The notes under the pieces: generated by a model | What the model saw: the letters and a program-made list of their open reading frames with translations, nothing else | Databases searched by the model: none | What the model was told of the DNA's origin: nothing | Part shown: one piece after another, positions 1 through 6,718 of the stretch | Layout: each line of letters begins with the position of its first letter | Position numbering within the stretch: the first letter of the stretch is position 1 | From: DATDCV01 sp036524155 | GTDB lineage: Bacteria > Verrucomicrobiota > Verrucomicrobiia > Limisphaerales > UBA8199 | Assembly: GCA_036524155.1 (NCBI GenBank) | Contig: DATDCV010000210.1 | Span: forward strand, 1-13,266 | Reading direction: 5' to 3' | DNA length: 13,266 nt | Translations under genes and position numbers: made by a program

Positions 1-581
1 ATATAATAGCTGGTGAGGACCATCAGAACCAGGCCGACGGCGACAGCATCCATCCCCCACGCCCAGAGCGAGGTGAGCAGCCAATCGCGCTTGTTGCGTT
101 GGTCGTCGATACGCACGCCGGTGAAGGTGTGCAGAATGCGCATCACGCCCCAGGCGTTCAGGTCGATGCGCTGGACGCTGGCTTTGCTCCGTGTGAGATC
201 GGTCTTGATCTCGAAGATGTGCCCGGGGCGGCTGATGCGGAAATCGAACCGGTTCGGGTCGTTACGGGTCGTGGTCCACTCAATCTCGCCGTGGAGTCCG
301 AGCTGGCGCATGAGGTCGCGCGCTTGCGCAAGGTCACCGCCGGGCGGCGGCGCGACGATGTCACGGTCGTAGGTCGTTTGGCGGCGGTTTTCCCAAAACT
401 GCGCGAACTTCCATTGCGAGTGGTTCAGCAACAGGCCGGTAAAGGCAAAGAGCCAGACAAAGAACAGCAAGTAGAGCCCCAGGTAATAGTGCAGCTTGCG
501 GTTCCATACTTTGGCGGTCTGGCCAACCGTCTTCACGGAAGCCGACGGGCCGGCAATGTTGGGTTCAGTGGATGAGCGCAT
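1..581 (-). CDS. PepSY-associated transmembrane protein, downstream paralogue (3' end cut by window edge)
   Basis: The frame is open from an ATG at 579-581 to the window edge (193 codons seen). A basic N-terminus is followed by a first membrane helix (about residues 31-52, after LHYYLGLY), an extracytoplasmic PepSY-like segment (about 80-145, with LGLHGEIEW and RFDFRISRPG), and the start of a second helix at about 168-193. His31 and His151, next to the helices, match histidines in the upstream neighbour. Membrane proteins of this family include inner-membrane ferrisiderophore reductases such as Pseudomonas FoxB, where histidines bind haem; that role here is inference. The ATG lies 17 bases inside the preceding gene with no clear SD, so translation is probably coupled; a GTG at codon 16 is an alternative start. 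The residue pattern matches the 209-aa neighbour along its length, so this is a tandem duplicate or a split of a longer four-helix PepSY_TM protein. Confidence 0.8.
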   Translation of the reverse strand, partial: MRSSTEPNIAGPSASVKTVGQTAKVWNRKLHYYLGLYLLFFVWLFAFTGLLLNHSQWKFAQFWENRRQTTYDRDIVAPPPGGDLAQARDLMRQLGLHGEIEWTTTRNDPNRFDFRISRPGHIFEIKTDLTRSKASVQRIDLNAWGVMRILHTFTGVRIDDQRNKRDWLLTSLWAWGMDAVAVGLVLMVLTSYY

Positions 582-1194
582 AGACAAGGCTGAAGAACGA
601 AATCGCGCCGGCGGCCAGCAACCCGATGCCGATTCTACGTTCAGCGCGCAGAACGTACCAGAGATACATTCCGCTGAGCGTGATGAACAGCACCAGGTAA
701 ACGGTCGAATCCACGAGCCAATACCAAACCCGCATGTAGAACCAGTTCATGCGCATTCCGACTAGGTGCGGTCCGGGAGATTTGTGGAGCACGACCAGCG
801 CATCGGCCACTCCGGTGTTACGGGCCTCGACCGAGGCTTCGCGTTTGGCGACCTCGATCGTGACGGTGGTGACCCGGCCGGGCACGCTGACCGGGATGAC
901 CAGCCGATCTTCTTTGGCCAGGTGCTGGACCCAGCCTACCTCGCCATGGACGCCAGCGAAATCAAGGGCGGGTTTGAGCGCATCGATTCGGGCCCGTCCC
1001 GAAAGCCGGTCGAGGTCCGTCGGCAAAGGCACATCCGTTACCAGGCGCACACCGGTGGGGGCTGAACCTCCTCCGGGAAGCCAGGCGTGCACGAGGAAGA
1101 ACACGCTGAAGGCGAAGACGAGCACAAACGGACTGGAAAACAGCCCGCAGTACAAGTGCAGATCCCGCACCAGGCGATAAAAACGATCACTCAT
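565..1194 (-). CDS. PepSY-associated transmembrane protein, upstream paralogue
   Basis: 209 aa. Helix 1 is at about residues 14-38, directly after DLHLYCGLF. An extracytoplasmic PepSY-like region spans about 50-140 (GVHGEVGW, then a beta-rich stretch RVTTVTIEVAKREASVEARN). A second helix lies at about 155-182 (YLVLFITLSGMYLWYV) and a third at 189-209 at the very C-terminus. His13 and His137 precede membrane helices and are shared with the downstream gene (His31, His151), 124 and 120 residues apart. This suggests haem or metal coordination as in PepSY_TM ferric reductases, but no nearby TonB receptor or iron gene supports that. The start is backed by AAAGAGG at 1201-1207, six bases before the ATG. 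The two PepSY genes overlap by 17 bases and should form one transcript, divergent from the sulfatase gene. Confidence 0.82.
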   Translation of the reverse strand: MSDRFYRLVRDLHLYCGLFSSPFVLVFAFSVFFLVHAWLPGGGSAPTGVRLVTDVPLPTDLDRLSGRARIDALKPALDFAGVHGEVGWVQHLAKEDRLVIPVSVPGRVTTVTIEVAKREASVEARNTGVADALVVLHKSPGPHLVGMRMNWFYMRVWYWLVDSTVYLVLFITLSGMYLWYVLRAERRIGIGLLAAGAISFFSLVYALIH

Positions 1195-1200
1195 TCGGCG

Positions 1201-1207
1201 CCTCTTT
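1201..1207 (-). promoter_or_regulatory. Ribosome binding site of the upstream PepSY gene
   Basis: On the minus strand AAAGAGG sits six bases upstream of the ATG at 1192-1194. It is one of the few good SD matches in the window and fixes the start of the 209-aa PepSY protein. Confidence 0.55.
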
Positions 1208-1240
1208 ATTTAGCGCCTGTCTCAAAAGGCATGATTCCGT

Positions 1241-1328
1241 GACTTCGTCTTTCAGGTTGTCGTTCACTTTGTCGCAAAGACGGGTCAAATCCTACGGAGT
1301 GGAGGACAAAGTGAAAGACAAAGTGTTG
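1241..1328. repeat. Five 12-bp GACAAAGTGAAA-like units in head-to-head arrangement
   Basis: On the minus strand, reading down from 1273: GACAAAGTGAAC, GACAACCTGAAA, then GACGAAGTC (1249-1241). On the plus strand, from 1305: GACAAAGTGAAA, then GACAAAGTGTTG (to 1328). The innermost units form a perfect 11-bp inverted repeat, TTCACTTTGTC (1263-1273) against GACAAAGTGAA (1305-1315), separated by 31 bases. The units could be direct binding sites, a structured RNA element, or the remnant of an inverted duplicated repeat. Confidence 0.7.
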
Positions 1329-1462
1329 AAACTTGAGTTCTTGGGACCGGCTTTCCCCCGCAATCGCAAGCTTGGGGGCCCGCACGTCGCAGGTTTGTCG
1401 TCGCGTTCCGGAGCAGCAAATTCCCCTTCACGGGACTTCCGTCGTTCCGCCTCCTGACCCAG

Positions 1463-1476
1463 GCGGCTACAGCCGC
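1463..1476. repeat. GC-rich palindrome GCGGCT-AC-AGCCGC
   Basis: Perfect 6-bp inverted repeat with a 2-base centre, 61 bases before the sulfatase start. There is no T-run on either side, so it is not an obvious intrinsic terminator. It may be part of a dispersed repeat or an operator. Confidence 0.5.
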
Positions 1477-1537
1477 TGAATACCACATTGAAGTTCAAGC
1501 TTGCCAGATAAGCTCAGGGGGCGCACCACTGGACCGT

Positions 1538-3418
1538 ATGCGAACCCTGATCCGACCAACCCGTTTCCTGACAAAACTCATACTCATCGCGCTAAGCCTG
1601 ATGACTCTGACCTTGTCGGCGGCTGAAGCGAAGCGCCCCAACATTCTCCTCATCGTGGCGGACGACCTCGGCTATGGCGAGTTGAGCATCCAGGGCAATC
1701 CGCAAATTCCCACGCCGAACATCGACTCGCTCGCCAGAAGCGGCGTGCGCTTCACGAGCGGTTATGTGAGCGGCCCCTACTGCAGCCCGACGCGAGCCGG
1801 TTTGCTCACCGGGCGCTACCAGCAGCGTTTTGGGCACGAGTTCAACCCCGGCCCCGCCCAAACCGCCGCCACCGTTTTCGGACTCTCGCTCAACGAAACC
1901 ACCATCGGCAACCGGCTCAAGAACGCCGGCTACGCGACGGGTTGGTTCGGCAAATCGCACCTCGGCTACGAACCGCAGTTCCATCCGCTCAAACGCGGCT
2001 TTGACGAGTATTTTGGTTTTCTCGGTGGCGCGCACGATTACTTCGACGCGGTGGGGGATGCCAACAATCCGATTTTGCGCGGCACCAACCGCGTCAATGC
2101 CATCGGTTACACGACTGAAGACTTTGCCAACGAAGCAGTCAAGTTCATCGAGAAACACAAAGCCGGCCCGTGGTTTGTCTACCTGCCGTTCAACGCGGTC
2201 CACGCGCCGTTGGAAGCGCCGGAGAGATATCTCGCGCGCTTTTCGGGCATCGACGAGCGGAAACGGCACACCTTTGCGGGGATGCTTTCGGCGATGGACG
2301 ACGCCGTAGGCCGGGTGCTGGCGACGATCCGCGCGCTGGACCAGGAGGAGAACACGCTGATCTTCTTCATCAGCGACAATGGCGGCCCAACGGCACAAAC
2401 GACTTCAGGCAACGGCCCGCTGCGAGGGTTCAAGTCCCAGACCTGGGAAGGGGGCATCCGGGTCCCGTACATCATCCAGTGGAAGGGGCACTTGCCGGCA
2501 GGCCAAGTCGATGACCGGCCCGTGATCCAGCTCGATGTGCTGCCGACCGCGCTTGCGGCGGCGGGCGTTGAGGCCAGGCCCGAGTGGAGGCTCGACGGTG
2601 TGAACCTGCTGCCGTATTTGACCGGCTCAAAAGCCGGTGTCCCGCACGAGACACTGTACTGGCGTTTTGGCGGACAGATCGCCATCCGCAAAGGCGCTTG
2701 GAAGCTGGTGAAGGCGCCGGGGCTCAGCGCCGGCACGGGGGCGCTCGGCGGCACGGCGAACACGGAGGGAGCCGAATTGTATAATCTCCGTGAAGACATC
2801 GGCGAGAAGAACAACCTCGCGGCCAGGGAACCTGAAAAAGTACACCAACTGGCCGCGGCTTGGAACGCCTGGAACGCCGAACTGGTCGAACCGGCCTGGC
2901 GGCCAGGAACCGGAGCCGGCCGAAAGGGCAAGGCCGCCAGCGCGGCCCAAAGCTCGAACGCCGCCAGCAGTGGCCCATGGAAAAGCGGCGACGTGCTGAG
3001 CCCGGCGGACTCACCCCGGATCGCCAACCAGCCGCTGTGGGTGACTGCGGAAATCGAACCGGAAGCGGGGACTGGTGTCATCATTGCCCAAGGTGGAGCT
3101 GCGAACGGCTATGTCCTTTTCCTGCAGGACCGGAAGCTTTCCTTCGGGATTCGCTCGGCGAGAAGCCTCACGGTAGTGACCGCCAAAGAGCCACTCGGAC
3201 GCGGGCGGTTCGCCGTCGAGGCGCGGCTCGCGGAGGATGGTCGCATTACTCTGACAGTCGCAGGCAAACCAGTGGGCGAAGGACGCGCTCCCGGCCTCAT
3301 CGCCAAGCAACCAGCCCGGGGGTTATCGGTCGGCAGCGACGACGGCGCAGTCGGCGACTACACCCCACCCAACGCGTTTATAGGCAAGATTTCCAAGGTC
3401 AGCCTGAGTTTTCGCTGA
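1538..3418 (+). CDS. Exported type I (formylglycine) sulfatase with C-terminal beta-sandwich domain
   Basis: 626 aa. The first 32 residues are a signal peptide (basic N-terminus, hydrophobic core LILIALSLMTLTLSA, cleavage near AEA-KR). The sulfatase domain runs from about 33 to 455. Metal-site aspartates are in ADDLGYGE (D42, D43). The signature CSPTRAGLLTGR starts at C82, the residue converted to formylglycine. GKSHLG (K139, H141), GGAHDY (H166), VHAP (H222), SDNGG (D280, N281) and K299 complete the usual active-site set. An Ala/Gly/Ser-rich linker (about 457-490) leads to a roughly 130-residue beta-rich domain (about 497-626) resembling LamG/concanavalin-like modules, probably for polysaccharide binding. 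The likely role is periplasmic or extracellular hydrolysis of sulfate esters on glycans; the exact substrate cannot be read. It needs a formylglycine-generating enzyme or anSME encoded elsewhere. No good SD precedes the ATG. Confidence 0.95.
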   Translation: MRTLIRPTRFLTKLILIALSLMTLTLSAAEAKRPNILLIVADDLGYGELSIQGNPQIPTPNIDSLARSGVRFTSGYVSGPYCSPTRAGLLTGRYQQRFGHEFNPGPAQTAATVFGLSLNETTIGNRLKNAGYATGWFGKSHLGYEPQFHPLKRGFDEYFGFLGGAHDYFDAVGDANNPILRGTNRVNAIGYTTEDFANEAVKFIEKHKAGPWFVYLPFNAVHAPLEAPERYLARFSGIDERKRHTFAGMLSAMDDAVGRVLATIRALDQEENTLIFFISDNGGPTAQTTSGNGPLRGFKSQTWEGGIRVPYIIQWKGHLPAGQVDDRPVIQLDVLPTALAAAGVEARPEWRLDGVNLLPYLTGSKAGVPHETLYWRFGGQIAIRKGAWKLVKAPGLSAGTGALGGTANTEGAELYNLREDIGEKNNLAAREPEKVHQLAAAWNAWNAELVEPAWRPGTGAGRKGKAASAAQSSNAASSGPWKSGDVLSPADSPRIANQPLWVTAEIEPEAGTGVIIAQGGAANGYVLFLQDRKLSFGIRSARSLTVVTAKEPLGRGRFAVEARLAEDGRITLTVAGKPVGEGRAPGLIAKQPARGLSVGSDDGAVGDYTPPNAFIGKISKVSLSFR

Positions 3419-3479
3419 GCCACCGGACCTCATCCGTGACGCCGCAACCCTGCCGAGGGCGACGCTCGAGCTAACTGCC

Positions 3480-3504
3480 TAGGACAGGCATCCTGCCCGT
3501 CCTA
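3480..3504 (-). terminator. Strong hairpin across the stop codon of the metallohydrolase gene (possible terminator or repeat)
   Basis: TAGGACAGGCA (3480-3490) and TGCCCGTCCTA (3494-3504) form an 11-bp stem with a 3-base loop. In RNA from the minus strand the one imperfect pair is G-U; in plus-strand RNA it is A-C. It lies between two convergent genes and its arm contains the TAG stop of the minus-strand gene (3502-3504). There is no U-tract, so it may act as a 3' stabiliser, block read-through from both sides, or be one copy of a palindromic dispersed repeat. Confidence 0.45.
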
Positions 3505-5331
3505 CGGGGAGGAGTTGCGCTTATGCAGCCGGAAGGTCAGGGGCACTTCACTGAGCAGGTCCCGGACCCGTTCAAACGTCTGCCATTTCAACAGGTCTTC
3601 GGCTGAGAGGCGGGTGGTGAACTCGACCAGCGGAAGGTGATCCAGGAAAGGACTTTGGATTTGTGGCTCGTATCCTGGCGCTTCGGCCCGCAGACGAACC
3701 GTGCCCGGCACCGAGAGGTCTCCTGCGCCTAGCCTGAGCGTATGCCGCTTGCCGTCACGCCCCGCTGTCCCCTCAAACCTCACCTCGGTGACGACCCCGC
3801 GCAGGGGTTGGCCGGAAGCGGCATCCAGGATTCTCGCAACGACGTGCGCTTGCAAGGGAGGCGGCGGCTCGTGGTTTTTATCAGCGAAGTAGAAAGCGCC
3901 CGTCATGGCGACCTGCTGCTGGCTGTTGCTGCCGTAGACCCGCGCGCAGTACCACGCGGTCTCTGGCTCCTGAATGGTAAAATTGGTCCGGAGCGACGAC
4001 GGGTGATCCGGTAACAACAGCTCTTGGAATCTTTTTCCGTTCCGAAGGATCTCCAATCGCTGCAGTCCCCCGGGAGCGGCGCCAGAGGCCCACGCTTCGA
4101 CGTCGAGAACTTGCTTTTTGGCGCCGGGCCGCAGTGTGGATCCCGGGGGCGCGCCCTCCACGGTTGCCAGCAACAAAGGGCCGGTCGTTATGAACGTTTT
4201 CCCCGCAGCCGTGGCCCGGGTAACTTTGGCCAGGGAAAACCCCCCTGGTACAAACGTGTAGATGCGGGGAGTGCCTGGCACACCGCCACCGGGGCGATCG
4301 AAACAGGAATCGGAGGAAGCAGTGGCGGCGAGGCGGTAGCCGTGGTTGAGCAGCATCGACCAGAGTTCAAAAGCTATGGCGTTGGCGGCATGCTCGCCGG
4401 GACCGGTAATGACATCGAGGCCGTCGAAGGTCGGGCCAACCAGCGTGTCCAAGGGCAGTTCAACCGCCATGTTGGACACCCGCATGCGCTCCATTTTGGG
4501 GTATCCTCCCTGCCCGCCCCACGAGCCTGTCCACCATCGGGCGGGGTGCGAGTAAAACGCAGCGCCGCCCAGCGAATGAACCAGGTTGTGGGACTCGAAG
4601 TTCGCGTAGCTGGGTTTCTGCGACTCGTAATCCCAGGCACTGGCGTCGAGCAACTCGCTGATAACGTTCGCGCCGGCGCCCGTCCGGCCCCGGAGGCCGA
4701 GGCTCCAGCAGTGGCCGAGGCAGCGGCCGGCATCTCCTCTGTAATAGTTTTTCGGCGCTTCAAGATTCCACGTTAACCGGAAGTTCGGCACGGAGCGGCG
4801 CTTTAGCTCCGCTTCCAGCCTCTCGGGCGTGGGGTTGGTTAGCGACCAGGCCTGGGCGAGGGACAGATACTGAAGATCCTCTGCCCGGGCGGTGAGTGCG
4901 ACAAAATCGAAATCCACCGGGACAGTTCGCTCTCCGTGCAGCATATGGACATGGCTGTCTCCTGAATACCATCCGCGGGCGCGCAGATCCACCGAGCGCC
5001 GAAGCGCGAACATCTTATCGGCCTGTTGACCTGGGGCAAGGTCAAGCTCGAGATCGATAGCCGTCGTCTCGAACCCGCGCGTAATCCGAACCCGGGTCCG
5101 GCCCGGCGGCAGGTGTCTAGTGAATTGACCGGCGCACCGGAAGCCGGCCTTGAAAGACTCGCTCTCGGTGAGCAGTTTGCCGCTGGAGTCCGTGATCGCC
5201 ACCGTGCACGGGGTGAGCCCGCCGCTGGACGCATCCTTGATTGTGCCCCGCAACACCGCGTCTTGCGCGCCCAAGACGGTGGCGTTGGCGAGAACGAGAG
5301 ACGACAAAACTGATGCGCCCGTAATTTTCAT
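3502..5331 (-). CDS. Exported CehA/McbA-family PHP-type metallohydrolase
   Basis: 609 aa. Residues 1-22 are a signal peptide (cleavage near VLGAQ). Residues about 25-110 form a carboxypeptidase-regulatory-like beta domain (LRGTIKDASSGGLTPCTVAI). The PHP-like metal-binding domain (about 120-370) has GWYSGDSHVHMLHG (H127, H129, H132), GGAAFYSHPARWW (H262) and ATASSDS (D341), matching the expected metal ligands. Residues about 380-475 are a further beta region and about 484-570 a second regulatory-like domain (VVARILDAASGQPLRGVV). CehA/McbA proteins include carbaryl hydrolases, but most members in environmental genomes have no known substrate, so I do not assign carbaryl. The start is supported by AAAGGTGG four bases before the ATG. 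Transcribed towards the sulfatase gene, with 83 bases between the stops. Confidence 0.88.
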   Translation of the reverse strand: MKITGASVLSSLVLANATVLGAQDAVLRGTIKDASSGGLTPCTVAITDSSGKLLTESESFKAGFRCAGQFTRHLPPGRTRVRITRGFETTAIDLELDLAPGQQADKMFALRRSVDLRARGWYSGDSHVHMLHGERTVPVDFDFVALTARAEDLQYLSLAQAWSLTNPTPERLEAELKRRSVPNFRLTWNLEAPKNYYRGDAGRCLGHCWSLGLRGRTGAGANVISELLDASAWDYESQKPSYANFESHNLVHSLGGAAFYSHPARWWTGSWGGQGGYPKMERMRVSNMAVELPLDTLVGPTFDGLDVITGPGEHAANAIAFELWSMLLNHGYRLAATASSDSCFDRPGGGVPGTPRIYTFVPGGFSLAKVTRATAAGKTFITTGPLLLATVEGAPPGSTLRPGAKKQVLDVEAWASGAAPGGLQRLEILRNGKRFQELLLPDHPSSLRTNFTIQEPETAWYCARVYGSNSQQQVAMTGAFYFADKNHEPPPPLQAHVVARILDAASGQPLRGVVTEVRFEGTAGRDGKRHTLRLGAGDLSVPGTVRLRAEAPGYEPQIQSPFLDHLPLVEFTTRLSAEDLLKWQTFERVRDLLSEVPLTFRLHKRNSSP

Positions 5332-5334
5332 CGC

Positions 5335-5357
5335 CCCACCTTTACCATATTGGTGGG
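5335..5357 (-). promoter_or_regulatory. Candidate hairpin sequestering the SD of the metallohydrolase gene
   Basis: On the minus strand the leader reads CCCACC, an 11-base loop, then GGTGGG, then GCG and the ATG. The 6-bp GC-rich stem buries most of the AAAGGTGG ribosome binding site (5336-5343). This arrangement would reduce translation unless the stem is opened. It could equally be a protein-binding inverted repeat on DNA. Seen directly in sequence; function is inference. Confidence 0.4.
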
Positions 5358-5416
5358 TTATTGTGCAAAGCCGGGCGATCGAACGGAGCCGGTGCTCGAC
5401 AGCCCGCCGGTTTTGT

Positions 5417-5422
5417 GAAAGG
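5417..5422 (+). promoter_or_regulatory. Ribosome binding site favouring a TTG start
   Basis: GAAAGG lies seven bases before TTG (5430-5432) but thirteen bases before the ATG at 5436-5438 in the same frame. Spacing favours the TTG codon as the true start of the small membrane protein. Confidence 0.45.
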
Positions 5423-5429
5423 CTGAGTA

Positions 5430-5762
5430 TTGGACATGAACGATCCGGGTTTTGGCAGGCCTAATTACGGCGGGATGGCAGGCGCGGTGGTCGGCGGTAT
5501 CGGCGGCTTGTTTGCGCTTTTCTTCGTGCCTGCGATCATGACCGGGGATGTTCAGTGGGTGATCAATTACCGTTTGTTCAATGTCATCGCCTGGGTTGTC
5601 AGCCTGCCGGTCGGCTGGTGTCTCGGCTGGGCGATTGGCCGGCCCCTGGGCAACAAATTCAGGTCTCAGGGTGCGGAGATGACAGGCGGTGTTTTGGGGG
5701 GACTCCTGACGATCGGTCTGGTCGCAGCCTACGGCTGGTATTTGGTGACGAGGCACATATGA
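5430..5762 (+). CDS. Small membrane protein of unknown function, coupled to ydfG
   Basis: 110 aa from the TTG start, or 108 from ATG at 5436. I do not recognise a named family. A glycine-rich first hydrophobic stretch (about residues 15-37, GGMAGAVVGGIGGLFALFFV) is followed by a second (about 47-70, FNVIAWVVSLPVGWCLGWAIG) and a third (about 85-106, GGVLGGLLTIGLVAAYGWYL). Three short helices are therefore likely, with a charged loop KFRSQGAEM between helices two and three. The GxxxG-type spacing is typical of tightly packed helices and resembles glycine-zipper membrane proteins. Its stop TGA overlaps the ATG of the dehydrogenase gene (ATGA), so the two are cotranslated. The dehydrogenase is soluble, so a functional link is not obvious. 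Confidence 0.75.
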   Translation: MDMNDPGFGRPNYGGMAGAVVGGIGGLFALFFVPAIMTGDVQWVINYRLFNVIAWVVSLPVGWCLGWAIGRPLGNKFRSQGAEMTGGVLGGLLTIGLVAAYGWYLVTRHI

Positions 5763-6565
5763 AAAACACACTTGGGCGAAAGTGGGTTCTAATCACCGGC
5801 GCATCGAGCGGATTCGGCGCCGCCGCGGCCCGGGCGTTTGGTGCCGAAGGGGCCTGGTTGCTCCTGGGCGCGCGGAGGGTGGGTCGATTGCAGAAAGTGG
5901 CTGGTGAAGCGCTCGCCGCCGGCGCACCAGCCGCACTGTTTCACGCCTTGGACGTCAGCAGCACGGCCAGTGTGGATTCTTTTATCGGCTGGGCCCGGGC
6001 TGAGATGAGTAAGCGCCGGGATGGTGGAGGTCCTCCCACACTGGATGTGCTGATTAACAACGCCGGCGGCGCGCACGGGCTCGATACCGTGGCGGAAGGG
6101 AAGGACGCCGATTGGGAAGCGATGATCCAGAGCAACGTGCTCGGTGTCCTGCGGGTCACTCGCGCCGCGCTGCCGTTGATGAAGGATAATCCGGGGTCGT
6201 CCATCATCAATATTGGATCGGTTGCCGGGCACGTCGCCTACGAAGGAGGTTCGGCCTACTGTGCCGCCAAGGCCGGTGAACGGCAGATAACACGCGCTCT
6301 GCGGCTGGAACTCAGCGGCACTGGCATTCGGGTCAGCACTGTCGATCCCGGCCTGGCGGAGACAGAGTTTTCGGTCGTGCGGTTCAAAGGCGACGAGGCA
6401 CGTGCGAAGAAAGTGTACGAGGGCACGCAACCGCTGACGGCGGAGGACATCGCCGACATTTTGGTCTGGATCGCCAGCCGGCCTCCGCATGTGAATATCG
6501 ATGAGTTGCTCGTTAAGCCCACGGACCAGGCCGCGATTCACAAGGTGTACCGCAGGAGCAAGTAA
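5759..6565 (+). CDS. ydfG: NADP-dependent 3-hydroxy acid dehydrogenase, YdfG-like short-chain dehydrogenase
   Basis: 268 aa, a normal length for classical SDRs. The Rossmann motif TGASSGFG is at residues 13-20, followed by GARR at 37-40, whose arginines favour NADP(H). NNAG is at 100-103, the catalytic Ser in NIGSVAG (S154), and YCAAK gives Y167 and K171. The C-terminal part (FSVVRFKGDEARAKKVYEG, then LTAEDIADILVWIASRPPHVNI) is characteristic of YdfG and yeast YMR226C. These oxidise L-serine and related 3-hydroxy acids and reduce 3-oxo acids such as malonic semialdehyde. The frame is open further upstream (from 5555), but the start is the ATG at 5759: GAGG lies five bases before it, the ATG overlaps the previous stop, and homology begins there. 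The protein has no signal peptide and should be cytoplasmic. Confidence 0.92.
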   Translation: MKNTLGRKWVLITGASSGFGAAAARAFGAEGAWLLLGARRVGRLQKVAGEALAAGAPAALFHALDVSSTASVDSFIGWARAEMSKRRDGGGPPTLDVLINNAGGAHGLDTVAEGKDADWEAMIQSNVLGVLRVTRAALPLMKDNPGSSIINIGSVAGHVAYEGGSAYCAAKAGERQITRALRLELSGTGIRVSTVDPGLAETEFSVVRFKGDEARAKKVYEGTQPLTAEDIADILVWIASRPPHVNIDELLVKPTDQAAIHKVYRRSK

Positions 6566-6718
6566 AATTCCGAGGGCCGAAGACCGAAGGAGCGTGCCAG
6601 CCCTGAAACGGCGGAAGAAGCCCAAAACTCAGAAGCATCCTCCAGCTTACTGGATCGGAATTCTTGCGCTTTTTGTGCCTTTTTGTGGCTAAAGGTTATC
6701 AGGCTTCTGATTTTCCCG
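6566..6718. other. Intergenic region between convergent ydfG and the LptF/LptG gene; no gene
   Basis: The 153 bases hold purine-rich, repetitive-looking text (a GGCCGAAGACCGAAGGAG stretch near 6577) and a T-rich stretch (6660-6690, TTTTTGTGCC followed by TTTTTGTGG). A short ATCAG-GCTT-CTGAT hairpin (6698-6711) with three T's follows. I see no gene. The purine-rich text and the TTTTTGTG motif look like dispersed intergenic sequence rather than decayed coding DNA. Confidence 0.4.

Larger units (their letters stand above)
1195..1537. other. Intergenic region between divergent PepSY and sulfatase genes; no convincing gene
   Basis: This 343-base spacer should hold promoters in both directions, but I could not find a clean -35/-10 pair with 16-18 base spacing. 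It contains the head-to-head 12-bp units (1241-1328), two copies of CAAGCTTG (one in 1360-1380, one at 1496-1503), and the palindrome GCGGCT-AC-AGCCGC at 1463-1476. A 68-codon minus-strand frame (1292-1498, starting MNFNVVFSGCSRLGQEAERR) and a 72-codon plus-strand frame cross it. Neither has an SD or a recognisable domain, and both are basic and low in hydrophobic residues, as expected of translated spacer DNA. Its composition looks like a dispersed genomic repeat. Confidence 0.5.

Noticed and set aside
1488..1512. TTGAAG and GATAAG as the sulfatase promoter
   Set aside because: The spacing is 13 bases, too short for a sigma70 promoter.
1592..3084. Long minus-strand frames (268 and 301 codons) within the sulfatase gene
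   Set aside because: They are antisense to a protein with a complete sulfatase active site, have no recognisable domain, and are Arg/Ser/Pro-rich as expected of shadow frames in GC-rich DNA.
4024..4776. 250-codon plus-strand frame opposite the metallohydrolase gene
   Set aside because: It lies fully within the metallohydrolase gene, whose histidine motifs are clear, and shows low-complexity Arg/Gly composition without domains.
5789..6625. 278-codon minus-strand frame over the dehydrogenase gene
   Set aside because: Antisense to a textbook SDR with every catalytic residue in place; no SD or domain.
6698..6714. ATCAG-GCTT-CTGAT hairpin followed by TTT as a terminator of ydfG
   Set aside because: Only five base pairs, mostly A-T, and three T's; too weak to call an intrinsic terminator.
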